DNA of 64,000 nt from Hymenobacter taeanensis. Lineage in GTDB: Bacteria; Bacteroidota; Bacteroidia; Cytophagales; Hymenobacteraceae. Where the stretch lies: positions 3,503,001 through 3,567,000 of the forward strand of contig NZ_CP053538.1 in assembly GCF_013137895.1 (NCBI RefSeq), given 5' to 3'. Below the pieces are notes generated by a model that made no database searches, was not told the DNA's origin, and saw nothing but the letters and a program-made list of their open reading frames with translations. Shown here piece by piece: positions 44,045 to 53,556 of this stretch (its first letter is position 1; each line of letters opens with the position of its first letter). The translations under genes were made by a program, and so were the position numbers.

Positions 44045-45379
44045 ATGAAAACCTTTCTTTTTATCTCCCTTTTATTCTATTGTACGCAAATCGCGCTAGG
44101 GCAGAGAAAAACTGTTACTGTTCCCGCTCCGGGAGTGGCCCCGGCCACCGTTGAGCGGGTACTACGCGCCCTGGCCGCCGATGATATGCAGGGAAGAGCT
44201 TCTGGGAAACCCGGAGCCCAAAAAGCAGCCGATTTTCTGGTCAGTGAGTTTCAGCGCATAGGCCTAGAGCCGTTGCCGGGTTTAGCAGGCTTTGCGCAAT
44301 CGTTTCCGACGTATGAGGTGCGCACGGCCGCGGCCTTTGTGAACATAAACGGCGCCAACGTGACCCCCGATAAGGTACTGCTGGTTTCTGGTCAGCCTCA
44401 CTTAAACTGGACCGACTCTGATGAGCCAGTTCCCCGCATTGTAACGGTAGCGGCCGGAGCTAACCTGATGCGGGAAGTACGGCCCTTGTTAGACCCACGC
44501 GAGAACAGTATTGTATTTATTGACCCAAGCCAGGCCACTGCATTCAATCGGCTGGCAGGTTACGTGAAGCGGGGCAACTTACGGGTTGATAAACCAGCTG
44601 AATTCACTACCCTGATGGTACTGGGAACCCCACCGCCGGCCCCCGTTAAATTTCGGGTAGCCGCAACCACCACCATCCGGACGGTGGAACTGCGCAACGT
44701 GGTAGGTATTCTGCCCGGTAAAGATGCCAGTCTTGCAGCCGAGCAAGTAGTGTTTAGTGGCCACTACGACCACTTAGGCATAATTCCGGCGGTGCAAGGC
44801 GATTCTATTGCCAACGGAGCCGACGATGACGCCAGCGGCACTACCGCCGTGGTAGCCCTGGCTGAGTATTTTAAGAAAAAGGCCGATAATGCCCGCACCC
44901 TAATGTTTGTGGCTTTTGCCGCCGAGGAAATTGGAGGCTTTGGGGCTCGTTATTTTTCGCAGCAGCTTGACCCTAAGCAGGTAGTGGCCATGTTCAACAT
45001 TGAGATGATTGGCAAGCAAGCCAAGTTTGGTCCTAACACGGCCTTCATTACCGGCTTCGATAAATCTGACTTCGGAAAGCTGCTACAGGAAAATACCAAA
45101 GGAGCCGTCTTCCGTTTTGAAGCCGACCCGTATCCCGAGCAAAACCTGTTCTACCGGTCTGATAACGCTACGCTGGCCCGTCTGGGAGTACCGGCCCACA
45201 CCATCAGCACCGACCAAATCCCGACGGATAAGCTCTACCACAGCGTAAATGATGAGGTAGAATCACTGGATTTAGCCAATATGACGGCGGTTATATCGGC
45301 CATCGGGCGTAGCGCCGCAGGTATTATTGCCGGCAAGCAAACCCCCACCCGCATTGCCCCCGAGCAAGTAAAGCAGTAG
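44045..45379 (+). CDS. M28 family zinc aminopeptidase, secreted
   Basis: 444 residues with a signal peptide (MKTFLFISLLFYCTQIALGQ). Zinc ligands and catalytic residues of M28 are visible: His/Asp in FSGHYDHLG, Asp in NGADDDASGTTAV, Glu pair in FAAEEIGGFGA, Asp in MFNIEMIG-type position and His in LYHSVNDEV. A protease-associated-like insert lies before the catalytic core (about 100-210). It probably releases N-terminal residues from peptides in the periplasm. Single gene with its own terminator. Confidence 0.92.
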   Translation: MKTFLFISLLFYCTQIALGQRKTVTVPAPGVAPATVERVLRALAADDMQGRASGKPGAQKAADFLVSEFQRIGLEPLPGLAGFAQSFPTYEVRTAAAFVNINGANVTPDKVLLVSGQPHLNWTDSDEPVPRIVTVAAGANLMREVRPLLDPRENSIVFIDPSQATAFNRLAGYVKRGNLRVDKPAEFTTLMVLGTPPPAPVKFRVAATTTIRTVELRNVVGILPGKDASLAAEQVVFSGHYDHLGIIPAVQGDSIANGADDDASGTTAVVALAEYFKKKADNARTLMFVAFAAEEIGGFGARYFSQQLDPKQVVAMFNIEMIGKQAKFGPNTAFITGFDKSDFGKLLQENTKGAVFRFEADPYPEQNLFYRSDNATLARLGVPAHTISTDQIPTDKLYHSVNDEVESLDLANMTAVISAIGRSAAGIIAGKQTPTRIAPEQVKQ

Positions 45380-45397
45380 CCTGCACTCTGCTGCCAC

Positions 45398-45451
45398 AAC
45401 AAGGCCCTAGGCCACTCTGCACATCAGCACAGAGTAGCCTAGGGCCTTGTT
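45398..45451. terminator. Bidirectional terminator hairpin
   Basis: AACAAGGCCCTAGGC (45398-45412) is perfectly complementary to 45437-45451; an inner ACTCTG/CAGAGT helix extends it. Between the convergent M28 and outer-membrane protein genes. Confidence 0.78.
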
Positions 45452-45465
45452 ATAACTAAGTAGCT

Positions 45466-46320
45466 CTACTTGCCGAAACGGGCGCTAAGTCCGCCCCCAA
45501 TAGTAAACCCACCGGCGGCACCCGTTAGGCCGTGGCCCGCCGTAACATCAACGCGCAGGCCCGGAATAGGGCGCCAGTATACGCCAGAGGTTACGCCCGG
45601 TAGCCAGCCCTGTTGGCGCTGCCAGGTGGCATAGGTTTCCGCAAAGAAGCCTACATGGTTGGAGGCTGTAAGCGGACCATTAAGCGCCAATGTAGTCAGG
45701 TATTGACCTTGCTTGGTGCCCTCGGCCTTAAAGCCGCGCTGCCGGAACCCGAAGTTGCCTTCCAGCCCAAAGCGTTGCCCGATCTGCTGCGACACCAGCA
45801 GGCGCCCACCGGGCTCATACTGCTTCTCCCCGAAGCTGGCATTGCCGTTGCGCAGATTCATATCCAGGAGCACTACTACCTGTGAGCGGCTGTTCTGCAC
45901 CGTGGAGGCTAAAAATTTCGCACCCACGTTCAGCGGAGCAAAGCCTGCTGGGCCAGTGTAGGGCGCTGGGGCACCCTCGCCCGTAAGTGGCCTAGAGCCG
46001 CCAGGAGTGAGCAGGTAGTTCTGCGTGGCGCGTAGCTCAATGTGGTTAAAGAAGCCTACCCGTAGCGTACTTCCCCACGCAGAGCGGCCGGCGTAGCCTA
46101 CACTGCTAGTGCGGTCGTAGCTGTTGAGGCCCGTTTCAAGCTGAAACTGGCCCGGGTAGAGCATATTCGTAGTAATGGTCTGACCCGGGCGGTCCGGGCG
46201 AATCAAGCGCACAAATGGCGACTCGCCATTATCCGACCGATAGTCAGTAGTCTGGGCCAGGGTGCGGGCCGGGCCGGCGAGCAAAAGCCCGGCGGCGGTC
46301 AGCAGGATGGTCATTCTCAT
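45466..46320 (-). CDS. Outer-membrane protein, MetA/phenol-degradation transporter-like
   Basis: 284 residues with signal peptide (ending RTLAQ). The body has the pattern of PF13557-type beta-barrels: RPDRPGQTITTNMLYPGQFQLETGLN, then alternating amphipathic strands to the C-terminal GGGLSARFGK. It is probably a small outer-membrane pore. Substrate unknown; the family name derives from a phenol-degradation cluster and should not be taken as function. Confidence 0.75.
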   Translation of the reverse strand: MRMTILLTAAGLLLAGPARTLAQTTDYRSDNGESPFVRLIRPDRPGQTITTNMLYPGQFQLETGLNSYDRTSSVGYAGRSAWGSTLRVGFFNHIELRATQNYLLTPGGSRPLTGEGAPAPYTGPAGFAPLNVGAKFLASTVQNSRSQVVVLLDMNLRNGNASFGEKQYEPGGRLLVSQQIGQRFGLEGNFGFRQRGFKAEGTKQGQYLTTLALNGPLTASNHVGFFAETYATWQRQQGWLPGVTSGVYWRPIPGLRVDVTAGHGLTGAAGGFTIGGGLSARFGK

Positions 46321-46453
46321 GCCACCCCCGACACGCGACTGACCTTAAAAGTTCGATTTCAGGAGCAAGTTGAAACCTATGCACCTGAATATCGTAGGCG
46401 GGCGTTTATTGCTTCAGTAAGCCAAACGAGCTTGTAGAGACCAGTATAGCCAC

Positions 46454-46487
46454 AAAAAAAGAGACCCAGCCAAGCCAGGTCTCTTTT
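46454..46487 (-). terminator. Terminator of the M1 aminopeptidase gene
   Basis: AAAAGAGACC (46457-46466) with GGTCTCTTTT (46478-46487); on the minus strand a T7 run (46454-46460) ends the structure. Confidence 0.82.
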
Positions 46488-46511
46488 GAATTGACAAGAA
46501 ATACTAGCGGC

Positions 46512-48983
46512 CTATTGTGCCTGCTGAATAGCTTGCATGGCTTGCTGAACAATAGCTTGCTGGTCGGCGGACTTGCCTTTGCTCACCTCACTCAACAGGC
46601 CCAGCACTGGCTGATCGGCGCCGTACTTTTTGTAGTCGATGGCTAGCTTCTGGAGGCGCTCTGTGCCCTCACGCAACACGGTGGCGTCGTTTAAGCGCGT
46701 CATAACGCCCGCAATGCTTTCCATCATGTTAAACTTGCCCTGCACTCCGGCGGCGTCAAATCGGTCACGAATATAAGCCCAGTTGCTGGCATCGCCGTAC
46801 TGCGCATATACACTGGATACGGCGTTGCTGATAGCACCGTGCGTATCATCCTGCAGGGCTTTGGCGCGGGCCAGGGCCGTAGCCGGTTGTACCCCAGCTA
46901 AGCCCCTCAGCGCCGCTCCTTGCACCGCATATGACTGGCTGTTAAGCGACTGGGTGAAGAGCTTGCTGTCTTTCTTCTCCTTCAGCTGGGCCAGTGCCAG
47001 CAGAATGGCCGCCTGGTTGTTGTTGTTTTTCTCCTGGGCCAACTGGCGGCGCAGTACCGGAGCAGCGGCCTTCTGCACGGCTTTGTCATCCAGCTTCAGC
47101 CCCGACAAAGCCGTGAGGCGTAGGCCAGTATACTTGTCGTTTAAAGCAGAAACTAGCAGAGCGCGGGCCGCGGCATCCGTGGCGGGGCGGGCCGCGGCGG
47201 CAGCTACTGCCTCGCGGCGGTCAACGTAGCGAGGGGCATTCTTGTACTGATACACATAGTCCTCAAACGGCTTGTTATCCGTTTTTTGCCACAATAGCAC
47301 CTTCTCTGCATCAGCATTAACGAGGCTAGGTTTGCTGGCTACTGGGAACCGCAGCGTTTCTGTGCGCTGGTGCAGCATTACGTTATGGCGCTCAGGCTTG
47401 CCGTTCACGTACAGATCTACGGCCAGCGGCAGCTGGAATACCTGGCCGGGCTGATTTTGCTTGATGATAACAGTCTGCTCTTTGCGGGCGGCATCCCAGG
47501 CGTAATCAATGGTAACTACTGGGTGGCCTGAGTTGAAGTACCACTGGTTAAAGAACCAGTTCAGGTCCTGGCCTGAAGTAGCTTCCAGCGCAAGGCGCAA
47601 CTGGTGCGCCTCGCCGTTACCAAACTTATTGTCAGTGAGGTACTTTTTCAGGCCCGCGAAGAACACGTCGTCGCCGAGGTAGCTGCGCAGCATGTTCAGA
47701 ATCTGACCGCCCTTCTGGTAGCTCACCAGGTCAAACATGTCTTCCTTGTCGGCATAGTGGAAGCGCACGAGGTTCTTCTGGGCGTCTTGAGGGCTACGCA
47801 AGTAGTTGCGCATGTATTGATAGGCGTGGGCATCGGCGGCATCCTGACCGTATTTATGCTCCGCCCACAGCGCCTCGCTGAAGTCAGCAAACGACTCATT
47901 TACCGTGAGGTTGCTCCAGCTTTCCGCCGTTACCAGGTCACCGAACCACTGGTGAAACAGCTCGTGAGCAATTACTGATTCGCCGCTGGCATACTCGGCA
48001 TCGAGCAGCTCGCGGGCATCCTTCTGCAGGAACTCACCGTGCAGAGTAGCAGAAGTGTTTTCCATGGCCCCGCTCACGTAATCGCGCACCACAATCTGGG
48101 CATACTTATTCCAGGCGTAGTCTACTCCAAGGCGCTGGGAGAAAAACTCCAGCATCTCGGGCGTGTTGCCGAAAATCTGTTTGGCGAAGGGGGCATACTT
48201 GGGTTCTAGGTAGTAGCTCACTTCCTTGCCGCGCCAGGTGTCTTTGGCAATCTTGAAGTCGCCCACCGCCATCATAAACAGGTAGGGCGAGTGAGGGAGC
48301 TCCTGCTTCCAGGTATCGGTGCGGGTGCCGTCGTTGTTAGGCTTCTGCGAGTCGAGGCGCCCATTGCTGAGCGTAACATAGCGCGCAGGCACCGTCATGC
48401 TTATTTCGGCCGTTGTTTTCTGGTTAGGCTTATCGATGGTCGGGAACCAGGCAGAGGAGCTTTCCGTCTCGCCCTGGGTCCAGATCTGGCGGGGCTTACC
48501 CGCCACGGAGCTATCGGGATTGATAAAGTACAGGCCCTTGGCGTCGGTAATAGCCTGGCTACCCTTGGCTTTCAGCTCATCGGGCTTGGCCGTGTACTCA
48601 ATATACACGGTGTACTGCTGGCCGGGGGGGTAGAGCTTATCCAGATGCACCAGCATCTGCTCTTGGTTATAGTCGAAGCGCAGGGTCTTGGCATCGTTGC
48701 CATTTACCATCGTCACCGACTTAATATCCATTCCCTTAGCATCGAGGCGCAGGGAATCGGTGGCGTAGGCCACGGGTTGCAGCGTAACCCACTCTCTGCC
48801 ATAGAGGTAGCGCTTGGCATAGTCAAAGCGCACATCGAGCTTGGTATGCACCAGGGCATTGATTTTGCGGGCCGATTCGCGGTAGGGGAGCAGAGCAGCC
48901 GAGTCGGGGCGAGCGGCTGGGCTTTGGGCAAAGGCTGGGGCCGCACCCAGCAGGCCTAGGCCTAGCAGGAAAGCTTTGGTCAT
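46512..48983 (-). CDS. M1 family aminopeptidase N-type, secreted
   Basis: 823 residues from ATG 48983, the start of the signal peptide (MTKAFLLGLGLLGAAPAFAQ); a 16-residue extension upstream is less likely. It has the full aminopeptidase signature: GAMEN at 305-309, HELFH with Zn ligands at 340 and 344, and E363 in NESFAD. The C-terminal ~230 residues contain HEAT-like helical repeats (LLVSALNDKYTGLRLTAL..., AILLALAQLKEKK), as in many M1 enzymes. It cleaves N-terminal residues of peptides in the periplasm. Monocistronic, with terminator behind. Confidence 0.94.
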   Translation of the reverse strand: MTKAFLLGLGLLGAAPAFAQSPAARPDSAALLPYRESARKINALVHTKLDVRFDYAKRYLYGREWVTLQPVAYATDSLRLDAKGMDIKSVTMVNGNDAKTLRFDYNQEQMLVHLDKLYPPGQQYTVYIEYTAKPDELKAKGSQAITDAKGLYFINPDSSVAGKPRQIWTQGETESSSAWFPTIDKPNQKTTAEISMTVPARYVTLSNGRLDSQKPNNDGTRTDTWKQELPHSPYLFMMAVGDFKIAKDTWRGKEVSYYLEPKYAPFAKQIFGNTPEMLEFFSQRLGVDYAWNKYAQIVVRDYVSGAMENTSATLHGEFLQKDARELLDAEYASGESVIAHELFHQWFGDLVTAESWSNLTVNESFADFSEALWAEHKYGQDAADAHAYQYMRNYLRSPQDAQKNLVRFHYADKEDMFDLVSYQKGGQILNMLRSYLGDDVFFAGLKKYLTDNKFGNGEAHQLRLALEATSGQDLNWFFNQWYFNSGHPVVTIDYAWDAARKEQTVIIKQNQPGQVFQLPLAVDLYVNGKPERHNVMLHQRTETLRFPVASKPSLVNADAEKVLLWQKTDNKPFEDYVYQYKNAPRYVDRREAVAAAAARPATDAAARALLVSALNDKYTGLRLTALSGLKLDDKAVQKAAAPVLRRQLAQEKNNNNQAAILLALAQLKEKKDSKLFTQSLNSQSYAVQGAALRGLAGVQPATALARAKALQDDTHGAISNAVSSVYAQYGDASNWAYIRDRFDAAGVQGKFNMMESIAGVMTRLNDATVLREGTERLQKLAIDYKKYGADQPVLGLLSEVSKGKSADQQAIVQQAMQAIQQAQ

Positions 48984-49201
48984 GTAAGGAATAGAATAGA
49001 TTGGAGCTGCTAGTTGCAAACTTTTCAGCACAGATGCTGCGGTTTGCGCAAGAGTTTGCCTAGCAAGCGCTAGGTGCTTTCCTCACGTCGGCTTTTCTAG
49101 TTTCCCTGTTGAGTGGCCTAGCTGCTTTAGCTGGCACATAGGCGCAGATGCAAGCTACCGTGCTCATTGCTACCCAGCTGCCAAACAGGCTAAAACAGGG
49201 G

Positions 49202-50095
49202 CTACCGTTCCAATAATGCTCGGTCCCAGTGGCCTAACGTGGCGCCAGCATCGTAGGTGCTTTGCAGGAACTGGCGCAGGTGCTCGGCTGGGTCCGGCAC
49301 CCGCCGAACGGCCTCGTAGGGTAGCAGGAATTCGCCTAGCTCCGCGTTGTAGTAAGCCTCAGCAGGCTGCACCGACGCCTCCGCGAAGCCCGCAGGGGGT
49401 GGGGCAGAGTAGGCGTAGAAGGCGGCCTCCTGCCCATTGCCGCCCGGCCAGAAGCCATGACTGATAACCTCGTGCGAATAGGCCTCTACGGTAATAGAGT
49501 CGGCGCCCTCGCGGGGTGGCGCCAGGCGCCCTGAGAAACGCGTAACGGCCAGATCGAAGCTGCCCCAGAAAAAATGCACGGGGCTACACTTGCCAATGAA
49601 TTGCCCCCGGAACGATTCCAGCACCGGCGCAATCAGGGTGAGGCTGCGCCAGAACCGCTGCGCGGCGGCGGGGTCGTAGCTGGCGTGCTGCTCATCCTCG
49701 GCAAAGGGAATGGGGTGTTCGAGCTCCACCGGCACCGGCCAGATCTTCACGCTGATGCCCAACTGGCCTAGCAGCGCCATCACTTCGCGGTAGAAGGCTG
49801 CCACAGAGCGCGGCACCAGGCCTAGCCGCCGTTCGGCCCCGTCGCTGCAGCTGATGATGAGCTGGTGGTTAATGAAGTCAAAATCAATCTGAAAATTGCG
49901 CTCCGCATACGGCATGGCCGACGTGGTCAGGCCCCGGGCCGTTACGTAGAGCGGCACGTTCCACCAGTGGTTTACCAGTGGTGTTTGGGCCAGCCGGATC
50001 TTGCCCACAATCTGCGTCCACATATGCAGGGTAACCATGGTATCGGCCCATTCAGAAGCGGGCAGGGCTGGCCAGAATGTAGGTTGCTGGGACAT
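49202..50095 (-). CDS. DUF5996 family protein
   Basis: 297 residues, no signal peptide. The opening WPALPASEWADTMVTLHMWTQIVGKIRLAQTPLVNHWWNVPLYVTARGL is the conserved start of DUF5996, and VHFFWGSFDLAVTRFSGR, SHEVISHGFWPGG and AFYAYSAPPPAGF are further conserved stretches. Cytoplasmic; function unknown. Conserved His, Trp and Asp residues suggest an enzyme, but this is inference. Confidence 0.85.
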   Translation of the reverse strand: MSQQPTFWPALPASEWADTMVTLHMWTQIVGKIRLAQTPLVNHWWNVPLYVTARGLTTSAMPYAERNFQIDFDFINHQLIISCSDGAERRLGLVPRSVAAFYREVMALLGQLGISVKIWPVPVELEHPIPFAEDEQHASYDPAAAQRFWRSLTLIAPVLESFRGQFIGKCSPVHFFWGSFDLAVTRFSGRLAPPREGADSITVEAYSHEVISHGFWPGGNGQEAAFYAYSAPPPAGFAEASVQPAEAYYNAELGEFLLPYEAVRRVPDPAEHLRQFLQSTYDAGATLGHWDRALLER

Positions 50096-50213
50096 GAAAT
50101 GAGGCAGTTGCAGTTAAAGGATAATCTTGGTTAAGATACTTATAAGCATCCGCTTGCCGGGTATTGATAAGCCAGATAGCTTTCAGGTAGGCCTGTCAGC
50201 TTCGCGTTTATAA

Positions 50214-50249
50214 AGCAAAAAGCCCAGCCAGTTGGCCAGACTTTTTGCT
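50214..50249 (-). terminator. Terminator at the end of the efflux operon
   Basis: AGCAAAAAG (50214-50222) with CTTTTTGCT (50241-50249) outside and GCC/GGC pairs inside, right after the pump gene's stop codon on the minus strand. Imperfect stem. Confidence 0.6.
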
Positions 50250-50255
50250 TAGATA

Positions 50256-53200
50256 TTAGTGTACAAGCATATGCTGCTGCTCGGGGTGTAGAGCCGGATC
50301 GTCGCCGTAGTGGGTGTGCTGGGCGCGATAGGTTCGCTCGAAGATCAGGGGAAAGATAAACAGCGTCAGGATGGTGCCCGTTATCAGGCCCCCAATCACC
50401 ACAATGGCAAGTGGCTTAGAGGTTTCTGAGCCAATGCCAGTGCTCATGGCAGCAGGCATCAGACCAATGGTAGCCATCAGGGCCGTCATCACCACGGGGC
50501 GCACCCGGCTTGTCACGCCATCGGCAATGCTGCGGTCGAGGTTCATCTTCCGGAGCATGTTTTGCTTGAACACTGAAATCAGGATTACCCCATTCTGGAT
50601 GCAGATACCGAATAGCGCAATAAAGCCGATGCCAGCCGAGATGCTGAAGTTGGTGTGAGTGATGAGCAGCGCCGCAATGCCCCCGATAATGGCAAACGGC
50701 ACATTGAGCAGCACCAGGCCCGCATCCTTCAGGTTGCCAAACAATATGAACAGAATGAAGAAAATAAGAGCCAGCGAAACCGGCACTACCTGGCCCAGAC
50801 GCTGAGTAGCGCGGCGCTGGTTTTCAAAGTCGCCAGTCCATTTCATGGTATAGCCCTTGGGCAGGCTCACCACCTGGTTTACCTTTTTTTGAGCTTCCTC
50901 AATGGTGCTGCCCATATCGCGGCCCCTAATGGAGAACTTCACGGCAGAGAAGCGCTGGTTATCGTCGCGGTAGATAAGTGAGGGGCCATTTACTTCCCCA
51001 ATGGTCGCAATTTCGGAGAGCGGAATGGTTTTGCCGTTCTGGGTGGGCACCATTAGGGCCGCAATTTCCTGGGGGCTCTGGCGGAACTGCTCCTGGTAGC
51101 GCACCCGGATGGGGAACTTCCGCTCGCCCTCGTACATCTGTGAGGCCTGCTTACCGCCCACAGCCATTTCGAGTACGGCGTTGGCGTCGGCTTTGCTTAC
51201 CCCGTAGCTGGCCATGCGGCCTTCATCAAGCTCTACGTGCAGCTCAGGCTGGCCAATGTTGCGCAGCACGCCCAGGTCATCAATGCCTTTAATGTTCTTC
51301 AGAACACCGTATACCTGGCGGCCCTTTTCTTCCATCAGCTTCAAATCGGTGCCGTAAATTTTTACGGCAATAGAGCCCTTTACGCCCGAGGCAGCTTCTT
51401 CCACGTTGTCGGTGATGGGCTGCGAGAAGTTGAAGTCTACACCGGGGAAGCGGTTGAGCTGCTCCTTCATATGGGCAATCAGGGCTTCGCGCTTATCCTG
51501 GTGTTTCATCTCAGCTTCCACCTCCGGGGTGTGCTTGAGCTGCACCAGAAACTCGTTGTTGTAGAAGCCCGTGGGGTCGGTGCCATCATTGGGGCGGCCG
51601 GTTTGGCTGACCACGTCACCTACCTCAGGAAACGACAAAAACACGCGGCGCATTTCATTGCACAGCTTGTTGCTCTCTTCTAGGGAAATGCTCAGCGGCA
51701 ACTGCGCCCGCACATAGATGGAACCTTCATTCAGCTCAGGCAAAAACTCTGAGCCCAGGAAGTGGAAGCAACCCAGGCCCAGCACTACGGCCACCGCGGC
51801 TACCAGCAAGCTGGCAGTTTTGCGGGCGTAGGTGAAGGCGAAGAAACGCTGCGCGCCCCGGTTGATGCCGCGCACAAAGAAGTTATCCTTCTCTACCACG
51901 TTCTTTTTCAGCAGTAGTGAGGTGAGTACGGGCACCAGCGTGAGCGTGAAAATTAGGGCGCCCAGCAGGGCAAAGCCCAGCGTCCAGGCCAGGGGGGAGA
52001 ATACTTTGCCCTCTACTTTCTCGAAAGAGAAAATGGGCAGCAGCGCCGTAATGATGATGGCCTTGGAGAAGAAGATAGCCTTACCCATGTCGCGGCCGGT
52101 CTTCTTGATGAGGCCTAGCTTAGCCAGCTTGTTGAAGCGCTCCATGCCCGTTTTATGGGCCTTATGGTCGAGGGCAACAAACAGGCCTTCCACCATCACC
52201 ACGGCCCCATCAATGATAATACCGAAGTCAATGGCGCCCATGCTCAGCAGGTTGGCCGACATGCCCTTTAGCCGCAGGCAGATGAAAGCAAACAGCAGTG
52301 CCAGCGGAATAATAACCGACACGATAATGGTGGTGCGCCAGTCGGCCATGAACACGAACACAATAACCGTTACCAGCACAATGCCTTCCAGCAGGTTATG
52401 GATTACCGTTTCGGTGGAGAAGTCAATGAGCTGCTGCCGGTCGTAGAAGGTCTGGATCTTGACATCAGACGGCAGAATTTTCTCGTTCAGATCAGCCACC
52501 TTATCCTTCAGGCGGGCAATAACCTCTGAGGGGTTTTCGCCTTTTCGCATCACCACAATGCCTTCCAGCACGTCGTCGTGCAGGCCCCGGCCCACGCGGC
52601 CCAGCCGCGGCAGCGCCGACTCGTGCACAATAGCCACATCCTTTACCAGAATGGGTGCTCCGTTCACGTTTTTAATGACGGTGTTATTGAGGTCGGAGAT
52701 ATTGTTCAGAAGGCCAATGCCCCGCACCACATAGTTCTGCTGGCCCTGGTTTATTACGTCGCCGCCCACGTTGATGTTGGAGCGCTGAATGGCATTGTAG
52801 AGGTCCAGGGGAGTAAGGCCCAGGTCCTGTAGCTTGCTGGGGTTCACGCTGATTTCGTAGTCCTTTACCTCACCACCGAAGCTGTTAACATCGGCCACGC
52901 CGGGCACGGCTTTCAGGTTACGCTCTACTACCCAGTCTTGCAGCGTTTTCAGCTCGCGGGTAGTCTTGTTCTTGCTTTTGAGCGTGTACCGGAAGATTTC
53001 ACCGGTTGGGCCGTAAGGCGGCTGCACATCCGGGTCAGCACCCTCGGGCAGGTCGGCCTGGGAGAGCAAATTGTTGACCTGCACGCGCGCAAAGGCATCA
53101 TCCACGCCATCGTCAAAAATCACCTTCACCACCGACAGCCCAAATAGGGTTGTGGAGCGGATGCTCGTTTTCTTTTGCACCGGGTTGAGGGCAATTTCAA

Positions 53201-53414
53201 TCGGCGCCGTTACAAACTTCTCAATCTCCTCGGCTGAGCGACCAGGCCACTGCGTAATAATGGTGATTTCGGTGTTCGTTACGTCCGGGAAGGCCTCGAT
53301 AGGCGTGTTCCGGTAGCTCATAACCCCCGCAATAATGGTCAGGAGGGTCATCAGGAACACGAAGCCCCGGTTTTTGAGCGAAAAGGCAATGATGCCCTGA
53401 ATGAATTTATTCAT
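50256..53414 (-). CDS. Heavy-metal efflux RND pump, CzcA/CusA family
   Basis: 1052 residues, inner-membrane RND transporter that drives metal ions out by proton import. The HME signature DFGIIIDGAVVMVEG at 396-410 supplies D396, D402 and E409 of the proton pathway, in the CzcA (Zn/Co/Cd) form. Twelve membrane helices and two large periplasmic loops (SQPITDNVEEAASGVKG, GSIYVRAQLPLSISLEE) are recognisable. The three-Met copper pathway of CusA was not evident in the second loop, so a divalent cation is the likelier substrate. Last gene of the tolC-adaptor-pump operon, 142 bases after adaptor 1. Confidence 0.93.
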   Translation of the reverse strand: MNKFIQGIIAFSLKNRGFVFLMTLLTIIAGVMSYRNTPIEAFPDVTNTEITIITQWPGRSAEEIEKFVTAPIEIALNPVQKKTSIRSTTLFGLSVVKVIFDDGVDDAFARVQVNNLLSQADLPEGADPDVQPPYGPTGEIFRYTLKSKNKTTRELKTLQDWVVERNLKAVPGVADVNSFGGEVKDYEISVNPSKLQDLGLTPLDLYNAIQRSNINVGGDVINQGQQNYVVRGIGLLNNISDLNNTVIKNVNGAPILVKDVAIVHESALPRLGRVGRGLHDDVLEGIVVMRKGENPSEVIARLKDKVADLNEKILPSDVKIQTFYDRQQLIDFSTETVIHNLLEGIVLVTVIVFVFMADWRTTIIVSVIIPLALLFAFICLRLKGMSANLLSMGAIDFGIIIDGAVVMVEGLFVALDHKAHKTGMERFNKLAKLGLIKKTGRDMGKAIFFSKAIIITALLPIFSFEKVEGKVFSPLAWTLGFALLGALIFTLTLVPVLTSLLLKKNVVEKDNFFVRGINRGAQRFFAFTYARKTASLLVAAVAVVLGLGCFHFLGSEFLPELNEGSIYVRAQLPLSISLEESNKLCNEMRRVFLSFPEVGDVVSQTGRPNDGTDPTGFYNNEFLVQLKHTPEVEAEMKHQDKREALIAHMKEQLNRFPGVDFNFSQPITDNVEEAASGVKGSIAVKIYGTDLKLMEEKGRQVYGVLKNIKGIDDLGVLRNIGQPELHVELDEGRMASYGVSKADANAVLEMAVGGKQASQMYEGERKFPIRVRYQEQFRQSPQEIAALMVPTQNGKTIPLSEIATIGEVNGPSLIYRDDNQRFSAVKFSIRGRDMGSTIEEAQKKVNQVVSLPKGYTMKWTGDFENQRRATQRLGQVVPVSLALIFFILFILFGNLKDAGLVLLNVPFAIIGGIAALLITHTNFSISAGIGFIALFGICIQNGVILISVFKQNMLRKMNLDRSIADGVTSRVRPVVMTALMATIGLMPAAMSTGIGSETSKPLAIVVIGGLITGTILTLFIFPLIFERTYRAQHTHYGDDPALHPEQQHMLVH

Positions 53415-53556
53415 GGTTAGGGTCTTGGAATCTTAAGGACTTAGAGTCTTGGTTGTGGGGCGGGAGGTAATGCCCCGCAGTATGCAGGGTTGTTGCTCCC
53501 GTGGGCAATGGAGCCAGGCTGAGCCGGATGAACCGCGTCCAAGGCCCAAGACACCG

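Noticed and set aside
48291..48959. 222-codon frame antisense to the second M1 peptidase
   Set aside because: It has no signal, domain or promoter; the minus-strand gene explains the region.
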